From: Caldalkalibacillus mannanilyticus JCM 10596
GTDB taxonomy: Bacteria > Bacillota > Bacilli > Caldalkalibacillales > JCM-10596
Assembly: GCF_000615945.1 (NCBI RefSeq)
Contig: NZ_BAMO01000032.1
Location: 1 to 61,053 of the forward strand
Direction: 5' to 3'
DNA length: 61,053 nucleotides
Of the stretch, positions 27,168 to 41,995 are shown piece by piece. Below the pieces are notes generated by a model, which saw nothing but the letters and a program-made list of their open reading frames with translations, was not told the DNA's origin and searched no databases. Each line of letters begins with the position of its first letter. Position 1 is the first letter of the stretch. Both the position numbers and the translations under genes were made by a program.

Positions 27168-29246
27168 CTAAGAACCTTGAGTTTGTTTGATAACCTCTTC
27201 AGTTACTGATTTAGGAGCTTCTTCGTAATGATCGAAGTGCATAGAGTAGTTACCACGCCCTTGAGTTCTAGAACGAAGAGAAGTAGCATATCCAAACATT
27301 TCTGAAAGTGGTACCATAGCACGGATAACTTGAGCATTACCACGCGCGTCCATACCTTCAATACGTCCACGTCTAGAGCTGACATCTCCCATAACGTCTC
27401 CCATATACTCTTCAGGTACAACAACCTCTACCTTCATGATTGGCTCTAGGAGTACAGGGTTACACTTGCCCTTAGCAGCTTTTAATGCCATAGATCCTGC
27501 AATTTTGAACGCCATTTCGTTAGAGTCAACATCATGGTAGCTTCCATCAACTAAAGTAGCTTTGATGTCAAGCACTGGGAATCCAGCTAACATACCATTT
27601 TGTAGTGACTCTTCGATCCCGTTTTGTACAGCTGGTACGTATTCACGAGGAACAACACCACCGACAATTTTGTTTTCGAAGATAAATCCTGTACCTGGCT
27701 CAAGTGGTGAGAATTCCACCCACACGTGACCATATTGTCCACGACCACCAGATTGACGTACAAATTTTCCTTCAACCTTCGCCGCTTGACGAATCGTTTC
27801 TTTGTAGGCAACCTGAGGTTTACCAACGTTGGCTTCTACTTTGAATTCACGACGTAAACGGTCAACAATGATGTCAAGGTGAAGCTCACCCATACCAGCA
27901 ATTGTTGTTTGACCAGTTTCTTGGTCTGTTTCCGTACGGAATGTTGGATCTTCTTCAGCAAGCTTCGCTAAAGCTGTACCCATTTTTTCTTGGTCGGCCT
28001 TTGTTTTAGGCTCAATCGCAAGTTTAATTACTGGCTCTGGGAATTGCATAGATTCAAGGATAACAGGTTGTTTTTCATCACATAATGTGTCCCCTGTCGT
28101 CGTATCCTTAAGTCCAACCCCAGCTGCAATATCTCCAGCATATACAATTGAAATCTCTTCACGGCTGTTGGCATGCATCTGAAGGATACGTCCAACACGC
28201 TCACGTTTACCCTTTGTAGAGTTTAGAACGTAAGAACCAGAACTGATTGTTCCAGAGTATACGCGGAAGAATGTTAATTTACCAACATAAGGGTCCGTCA
28301 TGATTTTGAACGCTAGAGCTGAGAATGGACCTTCATCGCTGGATTCACGAACCACTTCATCATCAGAATCAGGAAGAGTTCCTTTGATTGCTGGTACATC
28401 AATTGGAGATGGCAAGTAATCAATAACGGCATCTAGCATTAGCTGAACACCTTTATTCTTAAATGCAGAACCAACCAATACAGGGAAGAATTCAACGTTA
28501 CAAGTTCCTTTACGGATTCCTGCTTTGATTTCTTCGACTGTTAATTCTTCTCCACCAAGGTATTTTTCCATCAGATCTTCATCTAACTCTGCTACCGCTT
28601 CAACTAATTTTTCACGGTATTCAGTCGCTAGATCCATATATTCTTCAGGAATTTCACGTTGCTCGATTTCTGTACCTAGGTCATTTCCGTAAAATGTAGC
28701 TTTCATTTCCACTAGATCGATGATTCCGTGGAACTGATCCTCTGCACCAATCGGAAGTTGAATAGGGTGTGCATTTGCTTGTAAACGATCATGGATCGTT
28801 TTTACAGAATATAAGAAATCGGCTCCTAATTTATCCATTTTGTTCACAAATACGACACGGGGTACACCGTACGTTGTTGCTTGACGCCAAACTGTTTCTG
28901 TTTGTGGTTCTACTCCAGATTGTGCATCAAGTACACCTACAGCGCCATCAAGGACACGTAGGGAACGTTCAACTTCTACAGTGAAGTCTACGTGACCAGG
29001 TGTATCGATAATGTTTACTCGGTGCCCTTTCCATTGAGCTGTTGTAGCAGCAGACGTGATCGTGATTCCACGCTCTTGCTCTTGCTCCATCCAGTCCATT
29101 TGAGAAGCACCTTCATGAGTTTCACCGATCTTGTGAATACGTCCTGTATAGTAAAGAATACGTTCAGTTGTTGTCGTTTTACCAGCATCAATGTGAGCCA
29201 TGATACCAATATTACGAGTATTCTTCAAGGAGAACTCTCTAGCCAT
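27168..29246 (-). CDS. fusA: Elongation factor G
   Basis: The 692-residue GTPase catalyses translocation and helps recycle ribosomes. It has [15 protein letters not shown] (P-loop about 17-24), [18 protein letters not shown], and domain IV, with [25 protein letters not shown] and the C-terminal [17 protein letters not shown] 29246 is chosen because GGAAGGAG lies upstream; the frame is open seven codons further. It follows rpsG by 52 bases. Confidence 0.98.
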   Translation of the reverse strand: MAREFSLKNTRNIGIMAHIDAGKTTTTERILYYTGRIHKIGETHEGASQMDWMEQEQERGITITSAATTAQWKGHRVNIIDTPGHVDFTVEVERSLRVLDGAVGVLDAQSGVEPQTETVWRQATTYGVPRVVFVNKMDKLGADFLYSVKTIHDRLQANAHPIQLPIGAEDQFHGIIDLVEMKATFYGNDLGTEIEQREIPEEYMDLATEYREKLVEAVAELDEDLMEKYLGGEELTVEEIKAGIRKGTCNVEFFPVLVGSAFKNKGVQLMLDAVIDYLPSPIDVPAIKGTLPDSDDEVVRESSDEGPFSALAFKIMTDPYVGKLTFFRVYSGTISSGSYVLNSTKGKRERVGRILQMHANSREEISIVYAGDIAAGVGLKDTTTGDTLCDEKQPVILESMQFPEPVIKLAIEPKTKADQEKMGTALAKLAEEDPTFRTETDQETGQTTIAGMGELHLDIIVDRLRREFKVEANVGKPQVAYKETIRQAAKVEGKFVRQSGGRGQYGHVWVEFSPLEPGTGFIFENKIVGGVVPREYVPAVQNGIEESLQNGMLAGFPVLDIKATLVDGSYHDVDSNEMAFKIAGSMALKAAKGKCNPVLLEPIMKVEVVVPEEYMGDVMGDVSSRRGRIEGMDARGNAQVIRAMVPLSEMFGYATSLRSRTQGRGNYSMHFDHYEEAPKSVTEEVIKQTQGS

Positions 29247-29298
29247 GGTCTTTCTCCTTCCTTTCAATCAAATATTTAGTCGATATAAGATTAGAATC

Positions 29299-29769
29299 CT
29301 ACCAACGATAGTGAGCAAACGCTTTGTTCGCTTCTGCCATTTTGTGCATATCTTCGCGCTTCTTCACAGAAGCACCTGTGTTGTTAGAAGCATCAAGAAT
29401 TTCAGCAGCTAAACGCTCTTCCATGGTTTTTTCACCACGAAGACGTGAGTAGTTTACTAACCAGCGTAAACCTAAAGTCGTTCTGCGATCAGGACGCACT
29501 TCAACTGGTACTTGATAGTTAGCTCCACCTACACGGCGCGCTCTTACTTCTAATACAGGCATAATATTCTTTAATGCTTGCTCAAACACTTCCATAGGGT
29601 CATTTCCTGTACGCTCTCTAATAATTTCAAAAGCATTGTATAGTAGTGTTTGTGCTACCCCTCTTTTACCATCAATCATAATGCGGTTGATAAGACGGGT
29701 CACTAATTTGCTATTATATACTGGATCAGGAAGAACATCACGGCGAGTTACCGGACCTTTACGAGGCAT
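29299..29769 (-). CDS. rpsG: 30S ribosomal protein S7
   Basis: The 156-residue protein [20 protein letters not shown] has [20 protein letters not shown] and the C-terminal [20 protein letters not shown]. It organises the 30S head and contacts E-site tRNA. It is full length, 43 bases after rpsL, with AAAAGGAGGGG upstream. Confidence 0.98.
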   Translation of the reverse strand: MPRKGPVTRRDVLPDPVYNSKLVTRLINRIMIDGKRGVAQTLLYNAFEIIRERTGNDPMEVFEQALKNIMPVLEVRARRVGGANYQVPVEVRPDRRTTLGLRWLVNYSRLRGEKTMEERLAAEILDASNNTGASVKKREDMHKMAEANKAFAHYRW

Positions 29770-29812
29770 ATGGTTCCCCTCCTTTTCTATAAAATAAATT
29801 CAATTGTCTTGC

Positions 29813-30235
29813 TTATTTCTTGGCTGGTTTCGGTCTCTTCGTACCGTATTTAGAACGAGCTTGCATACGGTTTTGTACACCGGCTGTATCTAAAGCACCA
29901 CGAACAATGTGATAACGCACCCCTGGTAAGTCTTTTACACGTCCACCACGGATTAACACAACACTGTGTTCTTGTAGGTTATGTCCAATCCCTGGAATGT
30001 AAGCTGTTACCTCGATTTGGTTAGTTAAACGTACACGAGCATATTTACGAAGAGCCGAGTTCGGTTTCTTCGGTGTCATTGTACCAACACGAGTACATAC
30101 TCCACGTTTTTGAGGTGAGCTTTGGTCTGTTTGTGCTTTCTTGAAGCTGTTATATCCCTTTTGTAAAGCAGGGGATGTTGACTTCTCAACCTTAGCTACA
30201 CGACCTTTTCTTACTAACTGGTTAATTGTAGGCAT
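29813..30235 (-). CDS. rpsL: 30S ribosomal protein S12
   Basis: The 140-residue protein starts [20 protein letters not shown] and has the decoding loops [11 protein letters not shown] and [18 protein letters not shown]. The lysines altered in streptomycin-resistant mutants of other bacteria are wild type. ATG 30235 follows AAGGAGGTG. Its roughly 100-base leader contains a striking 17-bp hairpin (30300-30338). It is first gene of the str group after ybxF. Confidence 0.98.
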   Translation of the reverse strand: MPTINQLVRKGRVAKVEKSTSPALQKGYNSFKKAQTDQSSPQKRGVCTRVGTMTPKKPNSALRKYARVRLTNQIEVTAYIPGIGHNLQEHSVVLIRGGRVKDLPGVRYHIVRGALDTAGVQNRMQARSKYGTKRPKPAKK

Positions 30236-30299
30236 TCCAAGCACCTCCTTCCTTCATTTCATGTTCACAGAGCCAGGTGGTTCTTTTTTGTACAAAAGT

Positions 30300-30338
30300 A
30301 ATGTTTTTGTCCGAGCCTTTCGCCCAGACAAAAACATT
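30300..30338 (-). repeat. 17-bp hairpin in the rpsL leader
   Basis: On the minus strand AATGTTTTTGTC pairs perfectly with GACAAAAACATT. The inner TGGGC and GCTCG extend the helix (two G-U pairs) to a five-base GAAAG loop, giving about 17 bp in total. It lies 65 bases upstream of rpsL and 4 bases after the ybxF stop. No clean T-tract follows, so it may be an RNA-processing or regulatory stem rather than a terminator. Confidence 0.85.
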
Positions 30339-30342
30339 TAGT

Positions 30343-30591
30343 TTACATTTTTAAAGCCACCGTCGCAGCTCCTACTTCAATCCCACAGGTCTTTCCTAGC
30401 TTCCGCTTAGAATCGACGTATGTTACGGGTATATTATTCTTGTGACAAATCTGAAGCACTGAGTTCACAATAGCAGGATCTGCATCCTTGGCAATAATGA
30501 CTTCATCTGCTTCTCTTTGTTCAACAGATTTTATGGTTTGTTTTAAACCTACCCTACACAATGTCGCCTGTTTTACTTTTTCATAAGACAT
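30343..30591 (-). CDS. ybxF: L7Ae-family K-turn RNA-binding protein YbxF
   Basis: The 82-residue protein has the L7Ae fold (VIIAKDADPAIVNSVLQICH, VTYVDSKRKLGKTCGIEVGA). Bacillus YbxF binds kink-turn RNAs and associates with ribosomes in growing cells. It occupies the usual place between rpoC and rpsL, 108 bases after rpoC, with GGAGGAT upstream. Confidence 0.94.
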   Translation of the reverse strand: MSYEKVKQATLCRVGLKQTIKSVEQREADEVIIAKDADPAIVNSVLQICHKNNIPVTYVDSKRKLGKTCGIEVGAATVALKM

Positions 30592-30699
30592 CTTTCATCC
30601 TCCAAAGTAGATAGGCATATAAGCACACTGAAACAGTTTACCATTGTGATTCACTGTTGTCAATAACCTTAAAATTAATTTACACAGTTTCTACTATCT

Positions 30700-34358
<3,659 letters not shown>

Positions 34359-37300
34359 TTATTCATTCGCTTCTTCAAGTTCTAAGTTAAGATTCAGCTT
34401 TTCGCTTGATTGTTCTTCTTCGTCGTCGATTTCCTTCATCTCAATTTCTTCTTCATCTAAAGAAAGAATTTTGACATCCATACCCAAGCTTTGTAGTTCT
34501 TTAATTAATACTTTGAACGATTCAGGCACGCCAGGCTCTGGTACATTTTCGCCTTTAACGATTGCCTCGTAGGTTTTCACACGACCTACCACATCATCCG
34601 ATTTTACTGTCAGAATTTCTTGAAGCGTATAAGCAGCACCATAAGCTTCGAGTGCCCATACCTCCATCTCTCCAAAACGTTGTCCACCGAACTGAGCTTT
34701 TCCTCCTAGTGGTTGCTGTGTTACAAGAGAGTACGGTCCAGTTGAACGAGCATGAATCTTATCATCAACCATGTGCGCTAGTTTGATCATATACATGATT
34801 CCAACGGATACACGATTATCGAATTTTTCACCTGTTCTACCGTCATATAATACGGTCTTTCCGTCTGGGTCCATTCCTGCTTCTTTTAATGTTTCCCAGA
34901 TATCTTCTTCACGCGCTCCATCAAATACAGGAGAAGCCATGTGCTGGCCTAAACGTAAACCAGCCATCCCAAGATGTAATTCAAGTACCTGTCCGATGTT
35001 CATACGCGAAGGTACTCCCAGTGGATTTAACATGACATCCAAAGGCGTTCCATCTGGTAGGTGAGGCATATCTTCTTCAGGCATAATTCTGGCAATAACC
35101 CCTTTGTTTCCGTGGCGTCCTGCCATCTTATCCCCTTCTGAAATCTTTCTCTTTTGAGCGATATAGACACGAACGAGTTGATTCACTCCCGGAGGAAGCT
35201 CATCTCCATTAGCTCTCGTAAAGACCTTAACATCAAGAATAATCCCTGATCCACCATGCGGCACTCTAAGAGAGGTATCGCGTACTTCTCTCGCTTTTTC
35301 TCCGAAAATTGCGTGTAGCAAGCGCTCTTCTGCCGTTAACTCTGTAACCCCTTTCGGCGTTACTTTCCCCACTAGAATATCGCCATCATTAATCTCGGCT
35401 CCGATACGAATAATTCCTCGCTCATCAAGGTTACGTAGTGCATCTTCCCCGACATTCGGAATATCACGAGTAATCTCTTCTGGTCCTAGCTTCGTGTCAC
35501 GCGCTTCAGACTCGTACTCTTCGATATGAATCGACGTATATACATCGTCTTTCACAAGACGCTCACTTAAGATAATCGCATCCTCAAAGTTATAGCCTTC
35601 CCAAGTCATGAAACCAACTAATACATTCTGTCCTAGGGCCATTTCTCCTATTTCCATGGACGGACCATCTGCTAAGATTTCGCCTTTTTCAATGACATCA
35701 CCATGACGGACAATCGGTCTTTGGTTATAGGAAGTCCCTTGATTGGAGCGTTGGTACTTCAGCATTCTATATTTATCTAAGTTCCCTTTTACTTCTTTCC
35801 CATCAACGTTCTCTACTCTTCTAACCCATATCTCCTTGGCTGTAACTCTCTCAACCACACCTGCATGCTTAGCAACTACAGCTGCTCCAGAGTCCTTCGC
35901 TGCTTTGTACTCCATTCCCGTTCCTACAATCGGAGATCTTGGAATCAGTAATGGAACAGCTTGACGCTGCATGTTCGCTCCCATGAGCGCTCGGTTAGAG
36001 TCATCGTTCTCAAGGAACGGAATACAAGCTGTTGCTACAGATACAACCTGCTTCGGTGATACGTCCATATAGTCCACTCGGTCACGAGGAACCGTAACGA
36101 TTTCATCCTTGGCTTTGTTATAACGAGCAATGATCTCATTATCAATGAAGTTTCCTTCTTCATCTAACAAGGCATTCGCCTGAGCAATGACATAGTTATC
36201 TTCTTCATCAGCCGTCAAATAGTCGATCTGAGAGGTGACTCGATTGGTTTCAGGATCTACCTTACGATAAGGAGTTTCGATAAATCCATACTCATTAATC
36301 CGAGCATAGGTAGATAAAGAGTTAATCAGACCAATGTTCGGTCCCTCAGGCGTTTCAATCGGACACATTCTACCATAGTGCGAATGGTGAACGTCACGGA
36401 CTTCGAACCCTGCACGCTCACGTGTTAAACCACCTGGCCCTAAAGCAGAAAGACGGCGCTTATGAGTTAGCTCAGCCAACGGGTTGGTTTGGTCCATGAA
36501 CTGTGACAATTGCGAGCTTCCAAAAAACTCTTTGATCGAAGCGATGACAGGTCGAATATTAATCAACGCCTGTGGTGTAATGGCATTCGCATCTTGAATA
36601 GACATTCTTTCACGAACAACGCGTTCCATACGGGATAAACCAATTCTGAACTGGTTCTGGAGTAACTCACCCACGGATCTTAAACGACGGTTTCCAAGAT
36701 GATCGATATCATCTGTACTGCCGATGCCATGTAATAAATTAATAAAATAATTAATAGAGGCAATAATATCTGCAGGAGTTATATTTTTGACCTTTTTATC
36801 AATGCGTCCATTGGCGATAAGCTTAACAACTTCTCCACTTTCATTCTCAACTGGTGAAAATACATCAATAGTCTGAATCTCAACATCACCTTCAATGACT
36901 CCACCAACTGTATGAACGTTTTTAAAGCCTACCCCATTTTCTAGGTAAGGAAGAATCTTATCTAGTAAACGTCTGTCGATAAGCGCTCCTGCCTCAGCCA
37001 CAATCTCACCGGTTTCAGCATCAATAAGTGTTTCAGCGATCTTCTGGTTAAATAGACGATTTTTGATATGTAGCTTCTTGTTGATTTTGTAGCGTCCAAC
37101 ATTGGCAAGGTCATAACGTTTTGGATCAAAAAACCTTGATTCAAGTAGACTCTTTGCATTTTCAATCGTTGGCGGCTCACCTGGACGTAGTCTCTCGTAA
37201 ATCTCAATGAGTGCCTTTTCGGTTGAATCTGTATTGTCCTTCTCTAACGTATTGCGAATATAGAAATCTTCTCCTAGAAGATTAATAATTTCTTGATCTG

Positions 37301-37907
37301 TTCCAAATCCTAAGGCTCTAAGCAAAACGGTCACCGGCAATTTACGTGTGCGATCAATTCGAACGTAAATGACATCCTTTGCATCCGTTTCTAGCTCTAA
37401 CCAAGCTCCACGGTTTGGAATAACTGTGGCAGTAAAGCCTACCTTACCATTTTTGTCAATTTTCCTACTATAATAAACACTAGGTGAGCGAACAAGCTGA
37501 CTCACGATAACACGTTCTGCACCGTTAATAACAAAGGTGCCTGTGTCTGTCATAAGCGGGAAATCACCCATAAAAACTTCTTGCTCTTTGACTTCGCCTG
37601 TTTCCTTGTTAATTAAACGCACCTTTACCCTTAGTGGTGCAGCAAAAGTCACGTCTCTTTCTTTGGATTCTTCAACTGAGTATTTAGGTTCACCTAAACT
37701 GTAATCAATAAATTCAAGCACCAAGTTCCCCGTAAAATCTTGAATTGGTGAAATTTCTTGAAACATTTCACGCAATCCTTCGTCTAGAAACCACTGGTAA
37801 GATGACTTTTGAATTTCAATTAAGTTTGGTAGTTCTAATACCTCCTTAATCCTGGCGTAACTTCTTCTTTTGCGGTATCGTCCATACTGAACAAGTTGAG
37901 CTGTCAA
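34359..37907 (-). CDS. rpoB: RNA polymerase subunit beta
   Basis: The 1182-residue protein starts at TTG 37907 ([20 protein letters not shown]), preceded by GAGGGGTG six bases away; the frame is open further but that part has no RpoB similarity. The rifampicin pocket [20 protein letters not shown] and [11 protein letters not shown] is wild type. [15 protein letters not shown] and the acidic C-terminus typical of Bacillales are present. It has its own promoter at 38122-38150 and is followed by rpoC. Confidence 0.97.
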   Translation of the reverse strand: MTAQLVQYGRYRKRRSYARIKEVLELPNLIEIQKSSYQWFLDEGLREMFQEISPIQDFTGNLVLEFIDYSLGEPKYSVEESKERDVTFAAPLRVKVRLINKETGEVKEQEVFMGDFPLMTDTGTFVINGAERVIVSQLVRSPSVYYSRKIDKNGKVGFTATVIPNRGAWLELETDAKDVIYVRIDRTRKLPVTVLLRALGFGTDQEIINLLGEDFYIRNTLEKDNTDSTEKALIEIYERLRPGEPPTIENAKSLLESRFFDPKRYDLANVGRYKINKKLHIKNRLFNQKIAETLIDAETGEIVAEAGALIDRRLLDKILPYLENGVGFKNVHTVGGVIEGDVEIQTIDVFSPVENESGEVVKLIANGRIDKKVKNITPADIIASINYFINLLHGIGSTDDIDHLGNRRLRSVGELLQNQFRIGLSRMERVVRERMSIQDANAITPQALINIRPVIASIKEFFGSSQLSQFMDQTNPLAELTHKRRLSALGPGGLTRERAGFEVRDVHHSHYGRMCPIETPEGPNIGLINSLSTYARINEYGFIETPYRKVDPETNRVTSQIDYLTADEEDNYVIAQANALLDEEGNFIDNEIIARYNKAKDEIVTVPRDRVDYMDVSPKQVVSVATACIPFLENDDSNRALMGANMQRQAVPLLIPRSPIVGTGMEYKAAKDSGAAVVAKHAGVVERVTAKEIWVRRVENVDGKEVKGNLDKYRMLKYQRSNQGTSYNQRPIVRHGDVIEKGEILADGPSMEIGEMALGQNVLVGFMTWEGYNFEDAIILSERLVKDDVYTSIHIEEYESEARDTKLGPEEITRDIPNVGEDALRNLDERGIIRIGAEINDGDILVGKVTPKGVTELTAEERLLHAIFGEKAREVRDTSLRVPHGGSGIILDVKVFTRANGDELPPGVNQLVRVYIAQKRKISEGDKMAGRHGNKGVIARIMPEEDMPHLPDGTPLDVMLNPLGVPSRMNIGQVLELHLGMAGLRLGQHMASPVFDGAREEDIWETLKEAGMDPDGKTVLYDGRTGEKFDNRVSVGIMYMIKLAHMVDDKIHARSTGPYSLVTQQPLGGKAQFGGQRFGEMEVWALEAYGAAYTLQEILTVKSDDVVGRVKTYEAIVKGENVPEPGVPESFKVLIKELQSLGMDVKILSLDEEEIEMKEIDDEEEQSSEKLNLNLELEEANE

Positions 37908-38121
37908 CTGTTTCACCCCTCGTACCTGAGTAATATATCCAAATGCAAAAAAGAAAAATGGGTTCAAATAAACCACATTTTTTTAATAAAATTGAACAAA
38001 ACATCCTATTATTGTAGAGTTTCCATATATTATGTAGATTATACATCTACCTCCCAAGAATTACTCTTGACAAATATGCTACTCTTTGATCTATATGAAA
38101 AAACTATGTTGGCATTTTATA

Positions 38122-38150
38122 AGATTAACACAAATATAAGCAGCAGTCAA
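38122..38150 (-). promoter_or_regulatory. Sigma-A promoter of rpoB-rpoC
   Basis: On the minus strand TTGACT (38145-38150), 17 bases, TAATCT (38122-38127). The predicted leader to the rpoB TTG is about 205 bases and contains a small GTAGAT/ATCTAC palindrome near 38034-38051; its role is not known. Confidence 0.65.
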
Positions 38151-38159
38151 TATTTTAGA

Positions 38160-38762
38160 TTATGAACCTTTTATCGCTCGTATAATCCTATATCCTTTCT
38201 TTTTGGCGACTTCTTCTACAGTGTCAAATAAGGTTTCCAGTTTTTTTACCGCAGAATCCAGACCTTGCTTTTTTTGAATCACAATCCACAATTCTCCGCT
38301 TTTTTGAAGATGACGATGACTCTGTTCAAACAACTCATGAACCACTTTTTTACCTGCTCGAATGGGTGGATTAGAAACAATCACATCATAATCAACTTCA
38401 TTGATTGCACCGAGGAGATCACTTTCAATAATCCTGATGTTCTGAACTCCGTTTAGGGCAGCATTTCGTTCGGCCAAAGCAAGAGCTCGTTGATTTACAT
38501 CTAGAAGGGTACATTGAAGACCCGGTTCTGCTCGGGCTAAAGTAATTCCAATCGGTCCATAGCCACATCCTACATCGATCAGTTTCTGTTTTCCTACAAG
38601 ATCAACAGTTTCAATCAATAATTGACTTCCAAAATCAATCTGACTCTTGGAAAAAACACCTCTGTCTGTGTCGAACTTCATGTTTAGTTTTCTAAGCTCA
38701 ACTTCTATTCTCTGTTCCTCACTCTCTACTAGAGGCTTGGAAGAATAGTAATGCTCTGACAT
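38160..38762 (-). CDS. ybxB: RsmC-like class I SAM methyltransferase
   Basis: The 200-residue protein has the AdoMet-binding VGCGYGPIGITLA (about 81-93), LLDVNQRALALAERNA (motif II region) and the catalytic SNPPIRAGKKVV tetrad typical of guanine-N2 rRNA methyltransferases. It is related to RsmC (16S G1207), but its target here is inferred only from family membership. It lies alone between the rplL terminator and the rpoB promoter, as does ybxB in Bacillus subtilis. Confidence 0.9.
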   Translation of the reverse strand: MSEHYYSSKPLVESEEQRIEVELRKLNMKFDTDRGVFSKSQIDFGSQLLIETVDLVGKQKLIDVGCGYGPIGITLARAEPGLQCTLLDVNQRALALAERNAALNGVQNIRIIESDLLGAINEVDYDVIVSNPPIRAGKKVVHELFEQSHRHLQKSGELWIVIQKKQGLDSAVKKLETLFDTVEEVAKKKGYRIIRAIKGS

Positions 38763-38842
38763 GGTTACATCACTCCTTTACTTCAGTCATCTTTATCATA
38801 CCCAAAGAGAATTGAAGTAAAAAAATGAAATGATAAGATGGG

Positions 38843-38868
38843 AAAACCCGCTGTTCTCACAGCGGGTA
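38843..38868 (-). terminator. Terminator after rplL
   Basis: On the minus strand ACCCGCTGT and ACAGCGGGT pair perfectly around GAGA and are followed by TTTTCCC. It lies about 20 bases after the rplL stop. The short T-tract suggests partial termination, letting some transcripts reach ybxB and rpoB. Confidence 0.85.
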
Positions 38869-38889
38869 ATCTCTTCGATCCATCAAAAA

Positions 38890-39252
38890 CTACTTAACGT
38901 CTACGTTAGCGCCAGCTTCTTCAAGCTTAGCTTTGATTGTTTCAGCTTCTTCTTTAGAAACTTTCTCTTTAAGAGGCTTTGGAGCTTCGTCAACAAGAGC
39001 TTTCGCTTCTTTTAATCCTAATCCAGTTACTTCACGAACCACTTTGATTACGTTGATTTTAGAAGCACCAGCGCTAGTTAAGATTACATCAAACTCAGTT
39101 TGCTCTTCAGCAGCAGCAGCTCCAGCTCCACCAACAACAGCAACAGGTGCTGCAGCAGTTACTCCAAACTCTTCTTCGATTGCTTTTACTAAGTCATTTA
39201 ACTCAAGTACTGTCATTTCTTTTATTGCTTCAATGATTTGTTCTTTTGACAT
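38890..39252 (-). CDS. rplL: 50S ribosomal protein L7/L12
   Basis: The 120-residue acidic protein has the N-terminal dimerisation helix, an alanine-rich hinge ([18 protein letters not shown], about 33-50) and the C-terminal domain ([20 protein letters not shown]) that recruits translation GTPases. It follows rplJ by 33 bases with a TAGGAGG ribosome-binding site and is under the L10 leader. Confidence 0.98.
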   Translation of the reverse strand: MSKEQIIEAIKEMTVLELNDLVKAIEEEFGVTAAAPVAVVGGAGAAAAEEQTEFDVILTSAGASKINVIKVVREVTGLGLKEAKALVDEAPKPLKEKVSKEEAETIKAKLEEAGANVDVK

Positions 39253-39285
39253 TTTATTTTCCTCCTAATAGTTGTAATTTAATTA

Positions 39286-39777
39286 TTAATTGCCTTCTTT
39301 TTGGTCAGCAACAGCTTTTGTAGCAAGTGCAAAGTTACGGATAGGTGCTTGTAACACGCTAAGTACCATAGATAACAATCCTTCACGAGAAGGTAGATCT
39401 GCAAGAGCTTTGATCTCTGTTACATCCACTACTTTACCTTCAACGATCCCTGCTTTAATTTCAAGTGCTTCGTTCTTCTTGGCAAAATCAGCTAAGATTT
39501 TGGCAGGAGCAACGACATCCTCAGAACTAAATGCAATCGCTGTAGGACCTACTAAATACTGGTCTAGATCCGTCATTTCTGTTTCTTGAGTAGCACGTCT
39601 AGCTAAAGTGTTTTTGTATACTTTAAACTCTACGCCAGAGTCACGTAATTGTTTACGCAATTCAGTTACTTGTCCAACATCTAGTCCACGATAGTCTACT
39701 AATACGGTACTTTTGCTTTCGCGTAATTTCGTAGCAATCGTCGAAACCGTTTGTTGTTTTTCCTCACGTACGCTCAT
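39286..39777 (-). CDS. rplJ: 50S ribosomal protein L10
   Basis: The 163-residue protein [20 protein letters not shown] anchors L7/L12 dimers in the stalk and, with them, represses its own synthesis by binding the leader. ATG 39777 is used because TAGGAGGTG lies nine bases before; the longer open frame runs back into the leader RNA and is not coding. The C-terminal helix binds L7/L12. Confidence 0.97.
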   Translation of the reverse strand: MSVREEKQQTVSTIATKLRESKSTVLVDYRGLDVGQVTELRKQLRDSGVEFKVYKNTLARRATQETEMTDLDQYLVGPTAIAFSSEDVVAPAKILADFAKKNEALEIKAGIVEGKVVDVTEIKALADLPSREGLLSMVLSVLQAPIRNFALATKAVADQKEGN

Positions 39778-39973
39778 ATTTACACCTCCTAGTAAAATCT
39801 CACATACCGACTGCCTTGGCCTTAAATAATAAAAGCCTTTATCTGTGTAGACAGATAAAGGCTTTAACTTCCAATACAAATGAAACTTGCTTTGGATTAT
39901 TATAAAAACCTCGGAAGGATATTAAGCATGAGAGCACCTTCTGTCTACGGTATGACTATTCATTTTTACGACA
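39778..39973 (-). promoter_or_regulatory. L10 leader RNA
   Basis: The roughly 195-base leader of rplJ-rplL contains a strong attenuator hairpin, AAAGCCTTTATCTGT paired with ACAGATAAAGGCTTT (39832-39865). Binding-site-like elements lie upstream on the transcript (TCCTTCCGAGG, CCAAAGCAAG) and, after the hairpin, GGCCAAGGCAG. Position and architecture fit the L10 leader family, where the L10-L7/L12 complex controls expression. Confidence 0.8.
39832..39865 (-). terminator. Attenuator hairpin in the L10 leader
   Basis: A 15-bp perfect inverted repeat with a four-base loop; the minus-strand 3' side runs into TTTTATTATTTAA. It would stop transcription before rplJ when the alternative leader structure does not form. 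Confidence 0.8.
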
Positions 39974-39979
39974 AGATAA

Positions 39980-40009
39980 ATATTATCACTTTTCAAATAG
40001 AAAAGTCAA
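39980..40009 (-). promoter_or_regulatory. Sigma-A promoter of rplJ-rplL
   Basis: On the minus strand TTGACT (40004-40009), 18 bases, TAATAT (39980-39985), just after the rplA stop. It separates rplJ-rplL from rplK-rplA. Confidence 0.65.
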
Positions 40010-40016
40010 GTAATTC

Positions 40017-40718
40017 TTATCTTCCACCAGTAAATTTAGCAGCATTTACTTTTACCCCAGGTCCCATAGTAGAGCTGATGGATACGTTACGTACGTAAGT
40101 ACCTTTCGCCGCAGCTGGTTTCACCTTGATAAGAGTTTCAATGATCGTTTTGAAGTTGTCAGCAAGTTTATCATTTTCAAATGATACTTTACCAATTGGC
40201 ACATGGATGTTCCCTTGCTTATCAACACGATATTCGATCTTACCTGCTTTGATTTCTTTTACTGCTTTTCCTACTTCAAAAGTAACTGTTCCTGTTTTAG
40301 GGTTTGGCATTAAACCTTTTGGTCCTAAGACACGTCCAAGTTTACCAACTTGAGCCATCATATCAGGAGTAGCAACAACAACATCAAACTCGAACCAGCC
40401 TTTGCTGATTTTGTTGACTAAGTCTTCATCTCCTACATAATCTGCTCCTGCAGCTTCAGCTTCCTTCGCTTTTTCACCCTTAGCAAATACAAGAACTCTT
40501 TGTGTTTTACCTGTACCGTGTGGCAAAACAACTGCTCCACGGATTTGTTGGTCAGCTTTCTTAGGATCTACTCCTAAACGAGCTGCTACCTCTACAGTTT
40601 CATCGAACTTAGCAGTAGCTGTTTTTTTCACTAATTCAATTGCATCTTGTACTTCATAAGCTGTTTCACGGTTTACAAGTTTCGCAGCTTCTTGATATTT
40701 TTTACCTTTTTTAGCCAT
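40017..40718 (-). CDS. rplA: 50S ribosomal protein L1
   Basis: The 233-residue protein [20 protein letters not shown] has [20 protein letters not shown] and [15 protein letters not shown]. It forms the mobile stalk at the E site and is an autogenous repressor in other bacteria. ATG 40718 follows AAAGGAGGA; the 14 codons of open frame before it include the ribosome-binding site and are not coding. Confidence 0.98.
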   Translation of the reverse strand: MAKKGKKYQEAAKLVNRETAYEVQDAIELVKKTATAKFDETVEVAARLGVDPKKADQQIRGAVVLPHGTGKTQRVLVFAKGEKAKEAEAAGADYVGDEDLVNKISKGWFEFDVVVATPDMMAQVGKLGRVLGPKGLMPNPKTGTVTFEVGKAVKEIKAGKIEYRVDKQGNIHVPIGKVSFENDKLADNFKTIIETLIKVKPAAAKGTYVRNVSISSTMGPGVKVNAAKFTGGR

Positions 40719-40805
40719 TATAAGTTCCTCCTTTGTGGTTTTAACGGTTGATCCTCCCACACATATGAAAGGTTAGAGTAAGCTTACCCTAACCCCTGTT
40801 CATTA

Positions 40806-41231
40806 TTAGTCTTCAATAATGATTCCCATACTACGAGCAGTACCTTCGACCATACGCATTGCTGACTCTACGTTAGCAGCGTTAAGATCAGGCATTTTTT
40901 CTTCAGCGATTTGACGTACTTTATCACGTTTCACTGTAGCAACCTTTTTCTTGTTTGGCTCTCCAGAACCAGACTCGATACCAGCTGCTTTCTTCAACAA
41001 TACTGCTGCTGGTGGGGTTTTTGTGATGAAAGTAAATGAACGATCTTCATAAACTGTAATTTCTACAGGAATGATTAAACCTGCTTTATCAGCTGTAATC
41101 GCATTAAATTCTTTACAGAAACCCATGATATTAATACCGGCTTGACCTAATGCAGGACCAACTGGTGGAGCTGGATTTGCTTTAGCAGCTGGAATTTGTA
41201 GTTTCACGATTTTGATAACCTTCTTTGCCAC
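40806..41231 (-). CDS. rplK: 50S ribosomal protein L11
   Basis: The 141-residue protein starts at GTG 41231 ([20 protein letters not shown]), behind AAGGAGGTG, and equals Bacillus L11 in length. It has [20 protein letters not shown] and the rRNA-binding C-terminal domain at the GTPase centre, the site bound by thiopeptides. L11 also enables RelA activation. It precedes rplA by 87 bases. Confidence 0.97.
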   Translation of the reverse strand: MAKKVIKIVKLQIPAAKANPAPPVGPALGQAGINIMGFCKEFNAITADKAGLIIPVEITVYEDRSFTFITKTPPAAVLLKKAAGIESGSGEPNKKKVATVKRDKVRQIAEEKMPDLNAANVESAMRMVEGTARSMGIIIED

Positions 41232-41356
41232 GCGACACACCTCCTTAGTCCGTGATGTGGTTGACGGGTTTATACCCTCCCACTCATCCAATGTCCATTA
41301 TTCTCTATGAATAAGGTTTCCCTCTACAGTCATTTGCGTGAGGTTTCAAACATATT

Positions 41357-41383
41357 AAAGTTATCATAAATCACGATAACTTT
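41357..41383 (-). repeat. Hairpin between nusG and rplK
   Basis: AAAGTTATC (41357-41365) and GATAACTTT (41375-41383) are perfect 9-bp arms around nine bases, 43 bases after the nusG stop. There is no T-tract, so a leader or attenuation role for rplK-rplA is as likely as termination. The whole spacer (41232-41425) shows no gene. Confidence 0.6.
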
Positions 41384-41425
41384 CAAATCTTTTTTTATTT
41401 TTTTCTTACAATCATGACGCATCTG

Positions 41426-41962
41426 CTATACTTTTTCAACTTTACCAAAATCAAGCTCTAGCGGAGTCTCACGTCCAAACATATTGACGCGCACTTTCAC
41501 CTTCTGCTTGTCCTCTTGAATTTCTTCAATTGTTCCAATAAAGTTAGCAAATGGACCTTCTTTTACCTTCACATTTTCATGCAAGGTAAAGTCAACCTTG
41601 ATTTTCGGTTCTTCGACACCCATTTGCTTCAGTAACACAGACACTTCCTCAGGCAATAGGGGAGTTGGTTTTGATCCGCCGCCATATGAACCAATAAAAC
41701 CAGTAACCCCAGGCGTATTACGAACAACGTACCATGAGTCGTCGGTCATAATCATTTCGACTAAAACATAGCCGGGGAATTTCTTTTTCATAACAGTTTT
41801 CTTTTTTCCATCTTTGATCTCAGTTTCTTCTTCCTGAGGAACCATGACACGGAAAATCTTGTCTGTCATTTTCATCGATTCAACGCGCATCTCTAAATTG
41901 GTTTTCACTTTGTTTTCATACCCTGAATATGTATGAACAACATACCATCTTTTTTCCATCAT
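41426..41962 (-). CDS. nusG: Transcription elongation/antitermination factor NusG
   Basis: The 178-residue protein (177 if the second ATG at 41959 is used) has the NGN domain (KRWYVVHTYSGYENKVKTNL, YVVRNTPGVTGFIGSYGGG) and a C-terminal KOW domain (VKEGPFANFIGTIEEIQEDK). It couples RNA polymerase to the ribosome via S10 and promotes pausing in Bacillus. The ribosome-binding site is poor. It follows secE by 33 bases. Confidence 0.97.
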   Translation of the reverse strand: MMEKRWYVVHTYSGYENKVKTNLEMRVESMKMTDKIFRVMVPQEEETEIKDGKKKTVMKKKFPGYVLVEMIMTDDSWYVVRNTPGVTGFIGSYGGGSKPTPLLPEEVSVLLKQMGVEEPKIKVDFTLHENVKVKEGPFANFIGTIEEIQEDKQKVKVRVNMFGRETPLELDFGKVEKV

Positions 41963-41995
41963 ATATAGGACAGGTTGTCCCTTCCCCCCTCAGGC

